The notes: generated by a model from the letters alone, not told the origin. Counted from the first letter of the stretch, positions 1-9,401 are shown. The stretch: 64,000 nucleotides of DNA from Butyrivibrio sp. (GCA_015056655.1 SVFV01000002.1:1-64000); one strand, 5' to 3'. Made by a program: numbers and translations.

Positions 1-57
1 TGATAAACACTGGGCTAGCAGGCTTTTCGTTATCTGCCGTGCGCCGCAGCGATATTT

Positions 58-86
58 AATATATCATCTGAGTATAGTAGTGTCAA
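58..86 (-). promoter_or_regulatory. Sigma-A type promoter reading out of the left edge
   Basis: On the minus strand TTGACA (81-86) is followed after exactly 17 bases by TATATT (58-63). Transcription would start near position 50 and leave the window, so the gene it serves is not visible. The leader inside the window (1-50) is locally GC-rich. No other feature is seen between 1 and 186. Confidence 0.5.
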
Positions 87-186
87 CAATATTTTTTAAA
101 TTTTTTATGTTATTTTATAAATCCAGTAAACATGCGGGTTTGCAGCACAAAAAACTTTTACAAACCCATTGTACAGAATCAATCGA

Positions 187-222
187 ATAAAAAAATGGGG
201 CTAAGCATAGGCTTATCCCCAT
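187..222 (-). terminator. Rho-independent terminator of the 107-aa gene
   Basis: An inverted repeat at 197-220 (arms GGGGCTAAGC and GCTTATCCCC, one mismatch, 4-base loop) is followed on the minus strand by a run of T (A run at 189-195). It sits about 40 bases after the stop of the gene at 260-583. Confidence 0.7.
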
Positions 223-259
223 TGATTCATCGTATATATCATATAAAGTACTGCTATTT

Positions 260-583
260 TCAAGCTTCCTTCTTCTCAGTCATCATTTCATCTCTGATGA
301 AGTTCTTAACCTTAGGATTCTGCATCATCTTAATTGCTTCAATTGCACACTGATATACCATAGCCATCTGTCTGGATGCAGGTTCATTGAGATCGCATTT
401 CTTCTTAACCGCTTCAAAATGCTTGATCGCCTGATCTGCAACACTTGCAGAAATAACCATTCCATTGCAGTAAAGAGTTCCTGTTTCAGGGTCAAATCTA
501 GATTCTTCTAATTTAGTCTGCGCGAACTGTCCCGCGCCCATTGATGCTGCAAGCTGATTTATTAAATCTGTTCTATCTGCCAT
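260..583 (-). CDS. Small conserved-looking protein of unknown function (107 aa)
   Basis: I do not recognise a family. The product is a soluble, mainly helical 107-aa protein with no signal peptide or membrane segment, two cysteines and a charged C-terminus (ends EKKEA). The start is supported by AAGGAG seven bases upstream of the ATG. It lies 90 bases downstream of the transglutaminase gene on the same strand and could be the last gene of that operon, because I see no clear terminator between them; its own terminator follows. Function is open. Confidence 0.75.
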   Translation of the reverse strand: MADRTDLINQLAASMGAGQFAQTKLEESRFDPETGTLYCNGMVISASVADQAIKHFEAVKKKCDLNEPASRQMAMVYQCAIEAIKMMQNPKVKNFIRDEMMTEKKEA

Positions 584-673
584 CGATAAACTCCTTATGA
601 AAAAAGCATTAAATTGTCAATTTACACCGACATTATTTTACCACAAAAAATCATAATTTAAAGAAAAATTGTA

Positions 674-2950
674 TTATCGTTTAATAAATTTTATCCGTTT
701 CCTGCGCTGAATAAATGCACCCCGCACATTCTTAGCAGCCGCTAACTCATCTTCAGTTATCTCATTACCGATAAAGTTTCCATAGATTATTCTATAATAT
801 GCATCAAAAACGACTTGAATATCATTTTTCAGCTCATCTGGAGCGACTACAAGGTAATCTGACAATAATCCCCTGTCAGGTATAGACACTTCAGCACTAT
901 ATATAATCTCCTTTTTTATCTGATCGACATCCATCTTCAGTTTCTGTGCGTCAGTTCCTCTTATATATAGTATGTGTCGTATCAGCTTATTCCCAATGAT
1001 TATTATTAGAAGAATAGCTATAACGCTTAGTGCAACAAGGGCAATAACATTAAGAGTTACATATATCTGACTCTGAGCCTTTACCTCTGCTTCCGGTACA
1101 GGCTGTGCACTTGGAAGTTCTGGAATTATCGGAGTGTATGCATCTACCGGGTTCGCTTCTACGTTTTCTGCCAATTCATTCTCTTCTTTTATAATCCTGT
1201 ACCAGCTAAGTTCATCCAATCCAAAATATGCCCCTGTAGGCTCAAAGTTCACCCAGCCCACGTTTTTCAGATAGGCTTCAGGCCACGTGTGTGCCAGCGA
1301 ACTGTTTACATCATAAGAATCGCTTTTCTCAAATGGGAATACATATCTAAAGCCTGTCGAGACCCTGGCGGGAATCCCTGACAGCCTTAGGAGCATTACC
1401 ATAGCCGAAGTATAGTGCACACAGTAGCCTTCTCCTGAATCAAACAGGAATCTATCTGCAATATCCGATAAGCCAGATGCACTACTCATATCTGAGGATG
1501 GCTTAAATCCTCCTACAGCGTTTGTATTGTAGGTATATTGTCTTAAGTACTGCTCTATAATCTTGCACTTATCGTATTCAGTTGACGCATTTTCCGTAAG
1601 CTCTTCTGCCAGAGATTTCATTCTGTCAGTTGCTCCCTGTGTTTCAAGATACTCTGAATGATCGTTAGTACTTATTATCCTTTCATATTCGTCAGGGCCA
1701 ACTATTCTACCTAAATCTATCTGATATAAGTCTTCTGCATAATTGCAGGCTTCTTCATAGGTCATGTAGTTGTCAGCCAGATTATCAGACCCTCGCATCA
1801 TGGAAATAAGGTAGGGACTTGCATAGTCAACATCAAGATAGGTAGAATCCAGGCTATATCCCTTTTTATGAAGCATCTTACTTCTTCCAGCTTCAATCTG
1901 ATCGTTTCCGCTGGTTAAAACAAGACTATTGGCCGGTGCTATTTCATCGAATGTATCAATATATGCATATTCTATGCCCATCCTGGATATCTCTGAAAAA
2001 GCTATTGCCTCATCCTTATTTACATTATTTGCGTTAAGGAAATTGATAAACTCAATAAAACGTTCTTTATCAGAGCCCATTCCACCTGTAAGGTATGTTA
2101 CTTTCCGGACCTTGACGTTTTTACCTGTCTCCTCATCTATATATACATGGTATGGCTTATCATAGTACTTCAGGATAAGCTGTGTTTTGTCTGAACGCTT
2201 GAGGATTCCGCCTGCCGGATTCAGCGAACTGTATCCAGCGTTATAAGAGTTGTCACCAATATTTATGGAAAACGAGTATGTAAAGCTCTGAGCAGCACTG
2301 GCTATCCTCTCTCCTATGCTGACAAAAGCTGACCAGTCTATTGGCTCCTTTGCCATTGGAATTGGCAAGACCAGGATTCCAAGTAATACAAAATAGTAAA
2401 AGGGAAAGCTTTTTTGAAGCGCTGACAAGGTCATAACGACCAGACATACAAACAAAAACCTATTGGTAAGAGTGATTTCTGAAAAGCATCCATAGATAAA
2501 ATAGAGGAATAATGTCACTATATCCATAGCAAAACAGCCATAGGTAAGTACATTTATTCTATATGGAACAAAGTTCACAAATAGTCTCGCTATTGCTGCA
2601 GTAAGGACGGCCACCTGTACATAGACTGGCGCCTCAGTATCAGCAAGAAGCACAAAGAGGATGATAGATGGAATGATTGAGAATACTGCAGCCGCCTTTT
2701 TCCCTGTAAATTCAGAAAAGATATATTCAAGAGCACAATAAAAGAAGAAAAAGGCGATTACGGCTAAGGGAAAACTATCCCTTGAAATGTCTGCCACGCC
2801 ATTTCCCATCAACAGATAAAGCTCTGTACATATTACTACCAGTGAAAACACGAAGATGTGTGTCTTTAGCTCATCCGCAAATAGTGCAGAAATCCTCTGG
2901 ATTTTCGTAGTCTTCTCTGATAATGATGTAGGTATCTGATCCTCTCTCAT
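674..2950 (-). CDS. Membrane-anchored transglutaminase-like protein (TgpA type)
   Basis: The 758-aa protein has about six membrane segments in residues 30-195, a large extracytoplasmic region, a transglutaminase-like core at about 455-575 and a final membrane helix near 628-650 before a cytoplasmic tail. The papain-like triad is visible: C510 in GEGYCVHYTSA, H554 in SLAHTWPEAY, and E570 in WVNFEPT, where Asp is more usual. It closes a MoxR-DUF58-transglutaminase operon, a widespread arrangement thought to act on envelope proteins or peptidoglycan. The first ATG lies 80 bases inside the DUF58 gene and no other Met occurs before the first helix, so the long overlap is probably real, but a non-ATG start further in is possible. 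Substrate unknown. Confidence 0.88.
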   Translation of the reverse strand: MREDQIPTSLSEKTTKIQRISALFADELKTHIFVFSLVVICTELYLLMGNGVADISRDSFPLAVIAFFFFYCALEYIFSEFTGKKAAAVFSIIPSIILFVLLADTEAPVYVQVAVLTAAIARLFVNFVPYRINVLTYGCFAMDIVTLFLYFIYGCFSEITLTNRFLFVCLVVMTLSALQKSFPFYYFVLLGILVLPIPMAKEPIDWSAFVSIGERIASAAQSFTYSFSINIGDNSYNAGYSSLNPAGGILKRSDKTQLILKYYDKPYHVYIDEETGKNVKVRKVTYLTGGMGSDKERFIEFINFLNANNVNKDEAIAFSEISRMGIEYAYIDTFDEIAPANSLVLTSGNDQIEAGRSKMLHKKGYSLDSTYLDVDYASPYLISMMRGSDNLADNYMTYEEACNYAEDLYQIDLGRIVGPDEYERIISTNDHSEYLETQGATDRMKSLAEELTENASTEYDKCKIIEQYLRQYTYNTNAVGGFKPSSDMSSASGLSDIADRFLFDSGEGYCVHYTSAMVMLLRLSGIPARVSTGFRYVFPFEKSDSYDVNSSLAHTWPEAYLKNVGWVNFEPTGAYFGLDELSWYRIIKEENELAENVEANPVDAYTPIIPELPSAQPVPEAEVKAQSQIYVTLNVIALVALSVIAILLIIIIGNKLIRHILYIRGTDAQKLKMDVDQIKKEIIYSAEVSIPDRGLLSDYLVVAPDELKNDIQVVFDAYYRIIYGNFIGNEITEDELAAAKNVRGAFIQRRKRIKFIKR

Positions 2951-3941
2951 TATTTCTTATTTCCTTTGAAAGGTTAGCTATTTCGGTAAATGCATCCGCC
3001 TGTCCATAGTAAATCCCATCAGCAGCCATATTATAGAATTCCAGAAAGGATTCGTAAGAATTAACTATGCTTTCTGTGACTGTTCCCGATGGATAAATCA
3101 GTCGTATAGGCACTGCCCTCTTACCAAAATGGTATGCCGCAGATACAGCAAATTCCAAAAACTGATCCCGTCTTTTCAAATACTCAATATCCTGTTCACT
3201 TTCAGGAATATCTGATGCCTGTAGCAAAATCGTGACTGTCCTCTTTTCCATTGGCTCAGGCACTCTGACTATAAGCTTTGATTGCTTTGCAGACACCTTC
3301 CAGTTTATGGCTTTAAGAGGATCTCCCTTAATATACTCTCGGAGATCATTTCCCGGGCTGTCTTCCATAAGATTTGAGCTCTTAAACCCACTGTTATTAA
3401 CCTGATTTTCCAAATCCAGCACCTTGTCTGCTATATCTGTAACTCTCGGACTAACAATGACTCTAAAGGAATACGGTATATCCAGTCTGACTGTGAATAT
3501 TTTGAAAGGATCCGTAAAGGCAACCGTTTCTATTCCAATATCATAGGCTCCTGCATATTTGCAGTTGATTGCAGAGGTTAGTTCATCTTTTCCCAGGACG
3601 CCCAACGTTATCGATCTTCCATCCTCTATTTCATACAGGGTGCATCTATCCTTGAGAATGCCCAATTTCATGTTGTGAACAGGGAAAAGACCTGCATTTT
3701 CGACCAACGCTCTGTATTTATGGTCCTCTCCTTTGGTAAGTTTGTGGACTTCAACCTCCTGATAAATCTGAAGGAAATGATTGTTTATGAAAATATAAAT
3801 AATAGAAGTTGGAATAAGCAGAAGCATTGCATAAAGAAACGCATAAGAAACCGGACCACCATAGAAGCTGGAAAAAACTATGCTGGAAACAAGCGCCAAA
3901 AGATATATAAATAGTCCTTTTTTATGTACTGTTATTGTCAT
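2871..3941 (-). CDS. DUF58 domain membrane protein
   Basis: The 356-aa protein starts with two adjacent membrane helices (about residues 8-55), followed by a soluble region with the DUF58 signature near 205-235 (LREYIKGD, then INWKVSAK and LIVRVPEP), which is related to von Willebrand A-like folds. DUF58 proteins are nearly always partnered with a MoxR ATPase. Here the start codon overlaps the MoxR stop by four bases (ATGA), indicating translational coupling, and its 3' end overlaps the transglutaminase gene by 80 bases. Role is inferred from the family: scaffold or client of the MoxR ATPase in envelope assembly. Confidence 0.88.
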   Translation of the reverse strand: MTITVHKKGLFIYLLALVSSIVFSSFYGGPVSYAFLYAMLLLIPTSIIYIFINNHFLQIYQEVEVHKLTKGEDHKYRALVENAGLFPVHNMKLGILKDRCTLYEIEDGRSITLGVLGKDELTSAINCKYAGAYDIGIETVAFTDPFKIFTVRLDIPYSFRVIVSPRVTDIADKVLDLENQVNNSGFKSSNLMEDSPGNDLREYIKGDPLKAINWKVSAKQSKLIVRVPEPMEKRTVTILLQASDIPESEQDIEYLKRRDQFLEFAVSAAYHFGKRAVPIRLIYPSGTVTESIVNSYESFLEFYNMAADGIYYGQADAFTEIANLSKEIRNNERGSDTYIIIREDYENPEDFCTICG

Positions 3942-4861
3942 GGCACTTTGATTTTTAAGAGAAGATTATTAACCACATCTTCTTTTGAAATATGGCTCAT
4001 TTTGGCTTCAGATGTAAGTATCAGTCTGTGTGGCAGCGTTAGCTTTGCTGCTTCAAGAATATCCTCAGGGATGCAGTAGTTCCTGTCCGATGTATAAGCC
4101 AGTGCCTGAGCGCATCTAAGAAGAGCCAAAAGCGCTCTGGGAGATGCCCCAACGAATACTTCAGCTGCATCTCTTGTGCCCTGGGCTATATTGGCAGCGT
4201 AAACGCACAAATTTTCCTGTACTGCTACCCTTTTGACTTCCGCCTGCATCTTGAGAATGTCATCCGAAGAAAGAACCGCTGTAGTTTCTGCGGAAAGTGA
4301 ACCATCCAGATATCTTTTTGCCATATCTGCTGAAGCATTGGCATCAGGATATCCCACAGACAGCTTCATCATGAATCTGTCCAGCTGGGATTCTGGCAAT
4401 GGATATGTTCCTGCCATCTCAGCAGGGTTCTGAGTACCAATTACCATAAAGGGTTCCGGGACCTTAATATGATCGCCATCGATAGTAATCATATTCTCTT
4501 CCATAACCTCCAGAAGGGCAGACTGAGTCTTGGGAGAAGTTCTGTTAAGCTCATCAACAAGGACGATATTACTTACAACTGGTCCTGTCACAGTTTTGAA
4601 ACTCTGCTCTTTGGGATCATATATAGAAGTTCCAGTTATATCAGACGGTGTAGTATCAGGTGTACACTGAATTCTTGAAAAAGACAATGCTATGGATTCT
4701 GCCAGAGCTTTTGCAAGGGTTGTTTTACCAACGCCAGGTACATCCTCAATAAGAACATGACCATCGGACAAAAGGGCGATAATAATCTGCTCAATCACAT
4801 CGCCTTTTCCTGCTATTCGAAGTTCCATGTTTTCCTTGAGCTTAAGTGCGTTCCCCTTCAT
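3938..4861 (-). CDS. MoxR family AAA+ ATPase
   Basis: The product (307 aa) has a Walker A (VPGVGKTT, about residue 42), Walker B (VLVDELNR), the MoxR sensor-1 stretch (VIGTQNP) and the C-terminal lid with SPRALLALL. MoxR ATPases are chaperone-like machines that remodel partner proteins, usually ones with VWA folds. I place the start at 4861, giving MKGNALK, because an AGGAGG lies six bases upstream; an upstream in-frame start at 4924 has no such site. First gene of a three-gene operon with DUF58 and transglutaminase genes. Confidence 0.92.
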   Translation of the reverse strand: MKGNALKLKENMELRIAGKGDVIEQIIIALLSDGHVLIEDVPGVGKTTLAKALAESIALSFSRIQCTPDTTPSDITGTSIYDPKEQSFKTVTGPVVSNIVLVDELNRTSPKTQSALLEVMEENMITIDGDHIKVPEPFMVIGTQNPAEMAGTYPLPESQLDRFMMKLSVGYPDANASADMAKRYLDGSLSAETTAVLSSDDILKMQAEVKRVAVQENLCVYAANIAQGTRDAAEVFVGASPRALLALLRCAQALAYTSDRNYCIPEDILEAAKLTLPHRLILTSEAKMSHISKEDVVNNLLLKIKVP

Positions 4862-4964
4862 GTAGCACCTCCTGCAGAATGTTATTACATTTATTATATC
4901 AAATATAAATGAAAAACAGACCAAATATATATGTATTTTGGTCTGTTTTGCGCTTTAATAATAT

Positions 4965-5477
4965 CTATAGTTGTATTGGTTTGTCGTCAAGAACTGCTTC
5001 TTTTAGTTCATCGCCTTCATATACGAGTTTTAAGGAAAAGAAGGGCTGTTCCGGGTTCTTTATCAGGTCCAGAAAAATGAGATCCCCTTTCCATAGATTA
5101 AGCTTATTAAGGTCATCCTTTTCAATCCACTCCAAAGTACCTTCATCACAGTCTTTGAAGGAAGCATCGCCCTGACTTGGAACACTGTCAAAATCATCTG
5201 ATGTAAACAGGCACATGTACTCTGAAAAGCCTTTGTCTTTTTCTGGAACCGGTTTGGAATAGAAGGTAACAATTCCTCTAAACCTTGCGGAGTTAAGGGT
5301 TATTCCCGTCTCTTCAAACACCTCGCGTTTTACGCAGTCCTCAGGACTTTCCCCAATTTCAAGATGGCCTCCTGGTGCAATCCATTTGCCCTCGTTTAAA
5401 TCGTTCTTTTTCTTGATACGATGCATCATCAGATACTTGCCATCCTTCTCCAGATAGCAAAGCGTTGTCATTTCCAT
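4965..5477 (-). CDS. Nudix hydrolase (MutT / 8-oxo-dGTP diphosphatase like)
   Basis: The 170-aa protein has a complete Nudix box: G37, then E43, then R51-EVFEETG-I, matching GX5EX7REUXEEXGU. The general architecture (Nudix fold followed by a C-terminal part with an LNLWKGD segment) resembles MutT/YjhB-type 8-oxo-dGTP diphosphatases. The substrate cannot be read from the sequence. The gene begins three bases after the stop of the DUF1622 gene and is probably co-transcribed with it. It would cleave nucleoside diphosphate-X compounds in the cytoplasm. Confidence 0.88.
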   Translation of the reverse strand: MEMTTLCYLEKDGKYLMMHRIKKKNDLNEGKWIAPGGHLEIGESPEDCVKREVFEETGITLNSARFRGIVTFYSKPVPEKDKGFSEYMCLFTSDDFDSVPSQGDASFKDCDEGTLEWIEKDDLNKLNLWKGDLIFLDLIKNPEQPFFSLKLVYEGDELKEAVLDDKPIQL

Positions 5478-5480
5478 GTA

Positions 5481-5828
5481 TTATGCGTCCTTTTTGGGTT
5501 CCAGGGCCTTCTCTTCGTTCTTAATCTCCCAATGAATCAGGAATGTAAGAGTTGCTCTAAGAGCTATGATTGCTCCAAGAATACCAAGCTCTGCCCATTC
5601 ACGAACCACAACGGTTCTAAGGACCTCTCCTCCAAGCTTAAATTCAAGAGCCAGCGCAATTCCTTGCGCCAGCTCCAGTCGTATAGAATCATTTTTCCTT
5701 ATCCATAGGAAAAAACTTTTTACACCAGTATACACCAGGATGCAAATGCCAAAGAACTCAAGCAATAATGTAGAAAACTCAACAACGTAACGAAGCAAGC
5801 TATCTGCTGCAAGATATAGTTCTTCCAT
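5481..5828 (-). CDS. DUF1622 family small membrane protein
   Basis: The product (115 aa) has three predicted membrane helices: residues about 14-35, a central segment containing LAQGIALALEFKLGGEVLRT, and a third around 78-98. This layout and the LEFKLGGE(V/I)LRT stretch are typical of DUF1622. I chose the ATG at 5828 because AAGGAG lies six bases upstream; a TTG at 5849 in frame has no matching site. It heads a two-gene unit with the Nudix hydrolase. The function of the family is not known to me. Confidence 0.8.
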   Translation of the reverse strand: MEELYLAADSLLRYVVEFSTLLLEFFGICILVYTGVKSFFLWIRKNDSIRLELAQGIALALEFKLGGEVLRTVVVREWAELGILGAIIALRATLTFLIHWEIKNEEKALEPKKDA

Positions 5829-5968
5829 CGCTTTCTCCTTCCCCCGCAATCGATATTACTGCCTTCTTTACGATCAGCTCCAATTATAGCATCATGTTTT
5901 ATGTCAAAATGCGTATTTATAAACTATTTATCAGCCTTTATTGATTTTTAATAAATGTTGTTATCACA

Positions 5969-5997
5969 TTGACAACATATGGATATAGGTTTATTAT
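5969..5997 (+). promoter_or_regulatory. Sigma-A promoter of the nitronate monooxygenase-like gene
   Basis: TTGACA at 5969-5974 and TATTAT at 5992-5997 with a 17-base spacer. Transcription would start near 6004, giving an AT-rich leader of about 70 bases before the start at 6075. The divergent DUF1622 gene must be served by a promoter in 5829-5968. Confidence 0.65.
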
Positions 5998-6074
5998 CTC
6001 AATTAAATTTAACTATATTGTATTTAAGTTATTTATTTCACATAAATCTATATATTCTAATGGGGAGATCAAAA

Positions 6075-7151
6075 ATGGATATCAATGGAAAAGAATTAGA
6101 GCATGGAATCATTCAGGGTGGAATGGGCGTAGGAGTTTCACTCTCTGAGCTGGCCGGAAATGTCGCCAGAGAAGGCTGTATGGGTGTCATCAGCTCAGTA
6201 AATATCGGATTTAAAGAGCCTGATTTTCTTACAAATCCCTTTGAAGCAAACATCCGAGCTTTAAAAAAACATATTCAAAGGGCCAAAGAGATTTCTCAGG
6301 GAAATGGACTAATTGGTGTAAATATCATGGTTGCCGTCAGTCACTATGAGGAAACAGTGAAGGCTGCCATATCTGCTGGTGCTGACGCCATTATCTCAGG
6401 CGCAGGTCTTCCATTAAACCTGGCTGAGCTTGTAAAGGGTAGCAAAACACTCTTTGCCCCCATTGTTTCAAGTAAAAGAGCCGCAATGCTTCTATGCAAG
6501 ACCTTCATAAAAAAAGCCGGATCTCTCCCTGACTTTATAGTTATAGAGGGCCATAAGGCTGGCGGACATCTGGGCTTTTCTGCAAAGGATCTCGACGCTG
6601 ACACCTGCCAGCCAAATCTTCAGATCCTGCAAGAGGTAAAGGAAGTAATAAAGCCCTTCGAGGACGAATTCAAGAAAACAATCCGTATATTCTTAGGTGG
6701 AGGAATTTTTGACGGAAAAGACATGGCAGAAGCCATAAAAGCAGGCGCTGACGGTGTGCAGATCGGTACACGTTTTATTGCTACCAGGGAATGCGATGCA
6801 GATGATGTCTTCAAGCAGGTGATCGTTGACTCAAAACTGGATGATATCCGCATCATCAAAAGTCCTGTGGGAATGCCTGCAAGAGCAATTCACACTCCTC
6901 TTCTGGAGAATCTTGAAAAAGGAAAAACCTTCTTTGCAAAGAAGTGTAACAGCTGCCTTACAGCCTGCCCCAAAGGTGAAAATATCCCTTATTGTATAAG
7001 CAGAGCACTGATATCCGCTGTAGAAGGAAATCGTGAAGAAGGTCTGTTCTTCTGCGGAGAAAACGCATGGAGAGTAAATGATATTGTAACCGTAAAAGAG
7101 TTAATTGATGAACTTCTTACTGACTATAATAATTCTCTTGCAAATGCATGA
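6075..7151 (+). CDS. Nitronate monooxygenase / 2-nitropropane dioxygenase family flavoprotein
   Basis: The 358-aa protein is an FMN-binding TIM barrel. Visible family marks are the N-terminal IIQGGMGVGVS loop, EGHKAGGHLG with the His used by nitronate monooxygenases (about residue 160), and the phosphate-binding end of the barrel ADGVQIGTRF. The C-terminus adds a cysteine-rich segment, CNSCLTACP, followed by more Cys, not needed for the basic fold. Related proteins include FabK enoyl-ACP reductase, so the substrate is uncertain. The start at 6075 has GGGAGA upstream; the longer open frame from 5979 would begin inside the promoter and is rejected. Confidence 0.87.
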   Translation: MDINGKELEHGIIQGGMGVGVSLSELAGNVAREGCMGVISSVNIGFKEPDFLTNPFEANIRALKKHIQRAKEISQGNGLIGVNIMVAVSHYEETVKAAISAGADAIISGAGLPLNLAELVKGSKTLFAPIVSSKRAAMLLCKTFIKKAGSLPDFIVIEGHKAGGHLGFSAKDLDADTCQPNLQILQEVKEVIKPFEDEFKKTIRIFLGGGIFDGKDMAEAIKAGADGVQIGTRFIATRECDADDVFKQVIVDSKLDDIRIIKSPVGMPARAIHTPLLENLEKGKTFFAKKCNSCLTACPKGENIPYCISRALISAVEGNREEGLFFCGENAWRVNDIVTVKELIDELLTDYNNSLANA

Positions 7152-7319
7152 CGCAGAAAAAACAAGAAGCATGTCATATGCTATGCCAATAAGCAAATAT
7201 GGCAATTAAATAAGCAATATTTAAGTATAAAGCAGTCTGATTTTTTAATATGATATTAGGCATAGAATTAGACAACTGCGGACACATCTATATGTGTTGG
7301 TCACTATTACGGAGGAATT
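7152..7319 (+). promoter_or_regulatory. Leader and control region of the GH10-esterase gene
   Basis: No gene fits here. There is a small dyad TGCCA(7184-7188)...TGGCA(7200-7204), an AT-rich stretch, and a hairpin ACACAT-CTAT-ATGTGT near 7281-7296 just before the ribosome binding site (GGAGG ending at about 7316). No clear sigma-A promoter or terminator is recognised, so read-through from the upstream gene is possible. Confidence 0.35.
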
Positions 7320-9386
7320 ATGAACCTTAAAACAGCCTATGAACCGTATTTTAAGATTGGCGCTGCTATATCCAGATGGAACCTGCATATAAAAGCCAAC
7401 ATGAAGCTTCTCACAGAGCAGTTTAACAGCTTTACCTGCGAAAATGATATGAAGCCCATGTTTTATCTTGATGCAGATAAAAACAAGTCAGATCCGGAGA
7501 AGTATAATCTCTCTCCCGCTCTTACTTTTGAAAATGCAATTCCTTATCTTGAGTTTGCAAAAGAAAATGGCATTGCTATGCGTGGACATACACTTGTATG
7601 GCACAACCAGACACCCAAGTGGTTTTTCTGCGAGAAATATAACGAGCTTTATCCCTTAGCTGACAGGGAGACCATCCTTGCCAGACTTGAAAGCTATATT
7701 CATGGCGTTCTCGATTTTGTACAGACAAACTATCCTGGCATTATCTATGCCTGGGACGTTGTAAATGAAATCGTTGACGAGGGCGATTTTAGAAAGTCCA
7801 TCTGGACCAGAACTGTAGGTCAGGACTTCTTTATCAAAGCCTTTGAATATGCCAGAAAATGCGCTGCTCCCGGTGTTGATCTTTTCTACAACGACTATGA
7901 GACAGCTGAGCCCTGGAAGAGAGACTTCATAATAGAAAACGTCCTCAAGCCACTTATGGAGAAAAAGCTACTTGACGGAATGGGCATGCAGTCTCACCTT
8001 CTCATGGATCATCCTGATCTTGATAATTACCGTGCAGCAGTGGAAATGTATGGCGCACTTGGTCTTAAGCTGCACATCACTGAGCTTGATATGCACAATG
8101 CTGATCCATCTGAAAAATCCATGCATGAGCTTGCTCTTCGCTATAAGGAGTTTTTCAAGATATATCTTGATGCCAAGAAATCTGGTAAAGCAAACATTAC
8201 AAGTGTGACCTTCTGGAATCTTCTGGATGAAAACAGCTGGCTTACTGGCTTTAGAAGAGAAACCAGCTATCCTCTCGTGTTTAAGGGAAAATGTGAGGCC
8301 AAGGAAGCTTACTACGCTGTTCTTAGCGCAGCTATTCCTGAAGCAGAAATTGATAAGTGGGAGCCCTCCTACCCCGCTGATGAATTTGAATTAAAAGATA
8401 TGCCAAAGCCAACCATCAAGAGATTTCGCGAAAACATATGGAGTGAAGGCGAATATGACTACGCCGCTGCCTATGGTTTTACACCAAATGTTTTTGCATA
8501 TCTTCATAATGATGATGAAAAGCGCGACTGTATGCTTGTTGTTCCCGGAGGAGGATATTGCATGTGCTGCAACCACGAGGGCGAGCTGGCTGGCATGGAG
8601 TTCTTTGACCGTGGGATGAATGTATTTGTCTTAACCTACACAACAGATATTACTATGTCTGTTCCGCTTAAAAGGCAGCCAATGAGCGATATTTCCCGCG
8701 CTGTACGCTTTATAAGAAAAAATGCAGACAAATACAATGTTGATGGCAAAAAGCTTCTTATCTGTGGCTTCTCAGCAGGTGCTCATGTATGCGGAAGTCT
8801 TGCTGTTCACTTTGATGATATTACTGATAAGAACTCTGAGTATCAAAAGTACTCAAACAGACCGGATGGTGTAATACTCTCATACCCTGTTATAACCACG
8901 GGTGAATACACTCATGCTGATTCTGTTAAGGCGCTGCTTGGAAACGAGCCTTCTACAGAGGAGCTTGATTACTTCTCACTTGAAAAACAGGTCAAAGAGA
9001 ACACACCTCCCTGCTTCTTATGGCAGACACAGACTGATGATCTGGTTCCTGTTGAAAACAGCTATTTATTTGCGATGGCTCTTCGACAAAAGAAGGTGCC
9101 CTTCGCCCACTATGTATTCCCGTCAGGTTTCCATGGGCTTACTATTGCAAATGAAACATACTTCAAAGGCTGGAATGGCGAAAACTACACAATGGAACAG
9201 ACAATGCGCGCTGCTTTCGCTGTAAAAGAGGGAAAAGGCGTGAACGTTTCAGATAAGCGTAAGGAAGAAATCGTAGCTCAGTTCTTTAGTGGTGTGGATT
9301 TCGAAGGTATGGGAATTGATGAAAGCCTTAAAGAAGATGTAGGCCTTTGGTCAGATCTTTGCTGGGCATGGATTAAACGACTTTAA
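7320..9386 (+). CDS. Bifunctional cytoplasmic GH10 xylanase fused to alpha/beta-hydrolase esterase
   Basis: The 688-aa protein joins two enzymes. Residues 1-340 are a GH10 endo-beta-1,4-xylanase barrel: substrate motif CENDMKP (40-46), MRGHTLVWH (87-95), acid/base E150 in WDVVNEI, nucleophile E255 in HITELDM. Residues about 365-688 are an alpha/beta hydrolase of the acetylxylan/feruloyl esterase type: oxyanion loop PGGGY (409-413), nucleophile S485 in GFSAG, probable acid D573/D574 and H605 in GFHG. There is no signal peptide, so it should act on imported, acetylated or feruloylated xylo-oligosaccharides inside the cell. The start has GGAGG seven bases upstream, and a strong terminator follows, so it is the end of its transcript. 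Confidence 0.93.
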   Translation: MNLKTAYEPYFKIGAAISRWNLHIKANMKLLTEQFNSFTCENDMKPMFYLDADKNKSDPEKYNLSPALTFENAIPYLEFAKENGIAMRGHTLVWHNQTPKWFFCEKYNELYPLADRETILARLESYIHGVLDFVQTNYPGIIYAWDVVNEIVDEGDFRKSIWTRTVGQDFFIKAFEYARKCAAPGVDLFYNDYETAEPWKRDFIIENVLKPLMEKKLLDGMGMQSHLLMDHPDLDNYRAAVEMYGALGLKLHITELDMHNADPSEKSMHELALRYKEFFKIYLDAKKSGKANITSVTFWNLLDENSWLTGFRRETSYPLVFKGKCEAKEAYYAVLSAAIPEAEIDKWEPSYPADEFELKDMPKPTIKRFRENIWSEGEYDYAAAYGFTPNVFAYLHNDDEKRDCMLVVPGGGYCMCCNHEGELAGMEFFDRGMNVFVLTYTTDITMSVPLKRQPMSDISRAVRFIRKNADKYNVDGKKLLICGFSAGAHVCGSLAVHFDDITDKNSEYQKYSNRPDGVILSYPVITTGEYTHADSVKALLGNEPSTEELDYFSLEKQVKENTPPCFLWQTQTDDLVPVENSYLFAMALRQKKVPFAHYVFPSGFHGLTIANETYFKGWNGENYTMEQTMRAAFAVKEGKGVNVSDKRKEEIVAQFFSGVDFEGMGIDESLKEDVGLWSDLCWAWIKRL

Positions 9387-9401
9387 TTGATTTATTAATT
9401 T

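Noticed and set aside
5979..6074. Upstream start for the nitronate monooxygenase-like gene
   Set aside because: It would begin inside the -10 region of the promoter and code for a hydrophobic stretch not found in the family.
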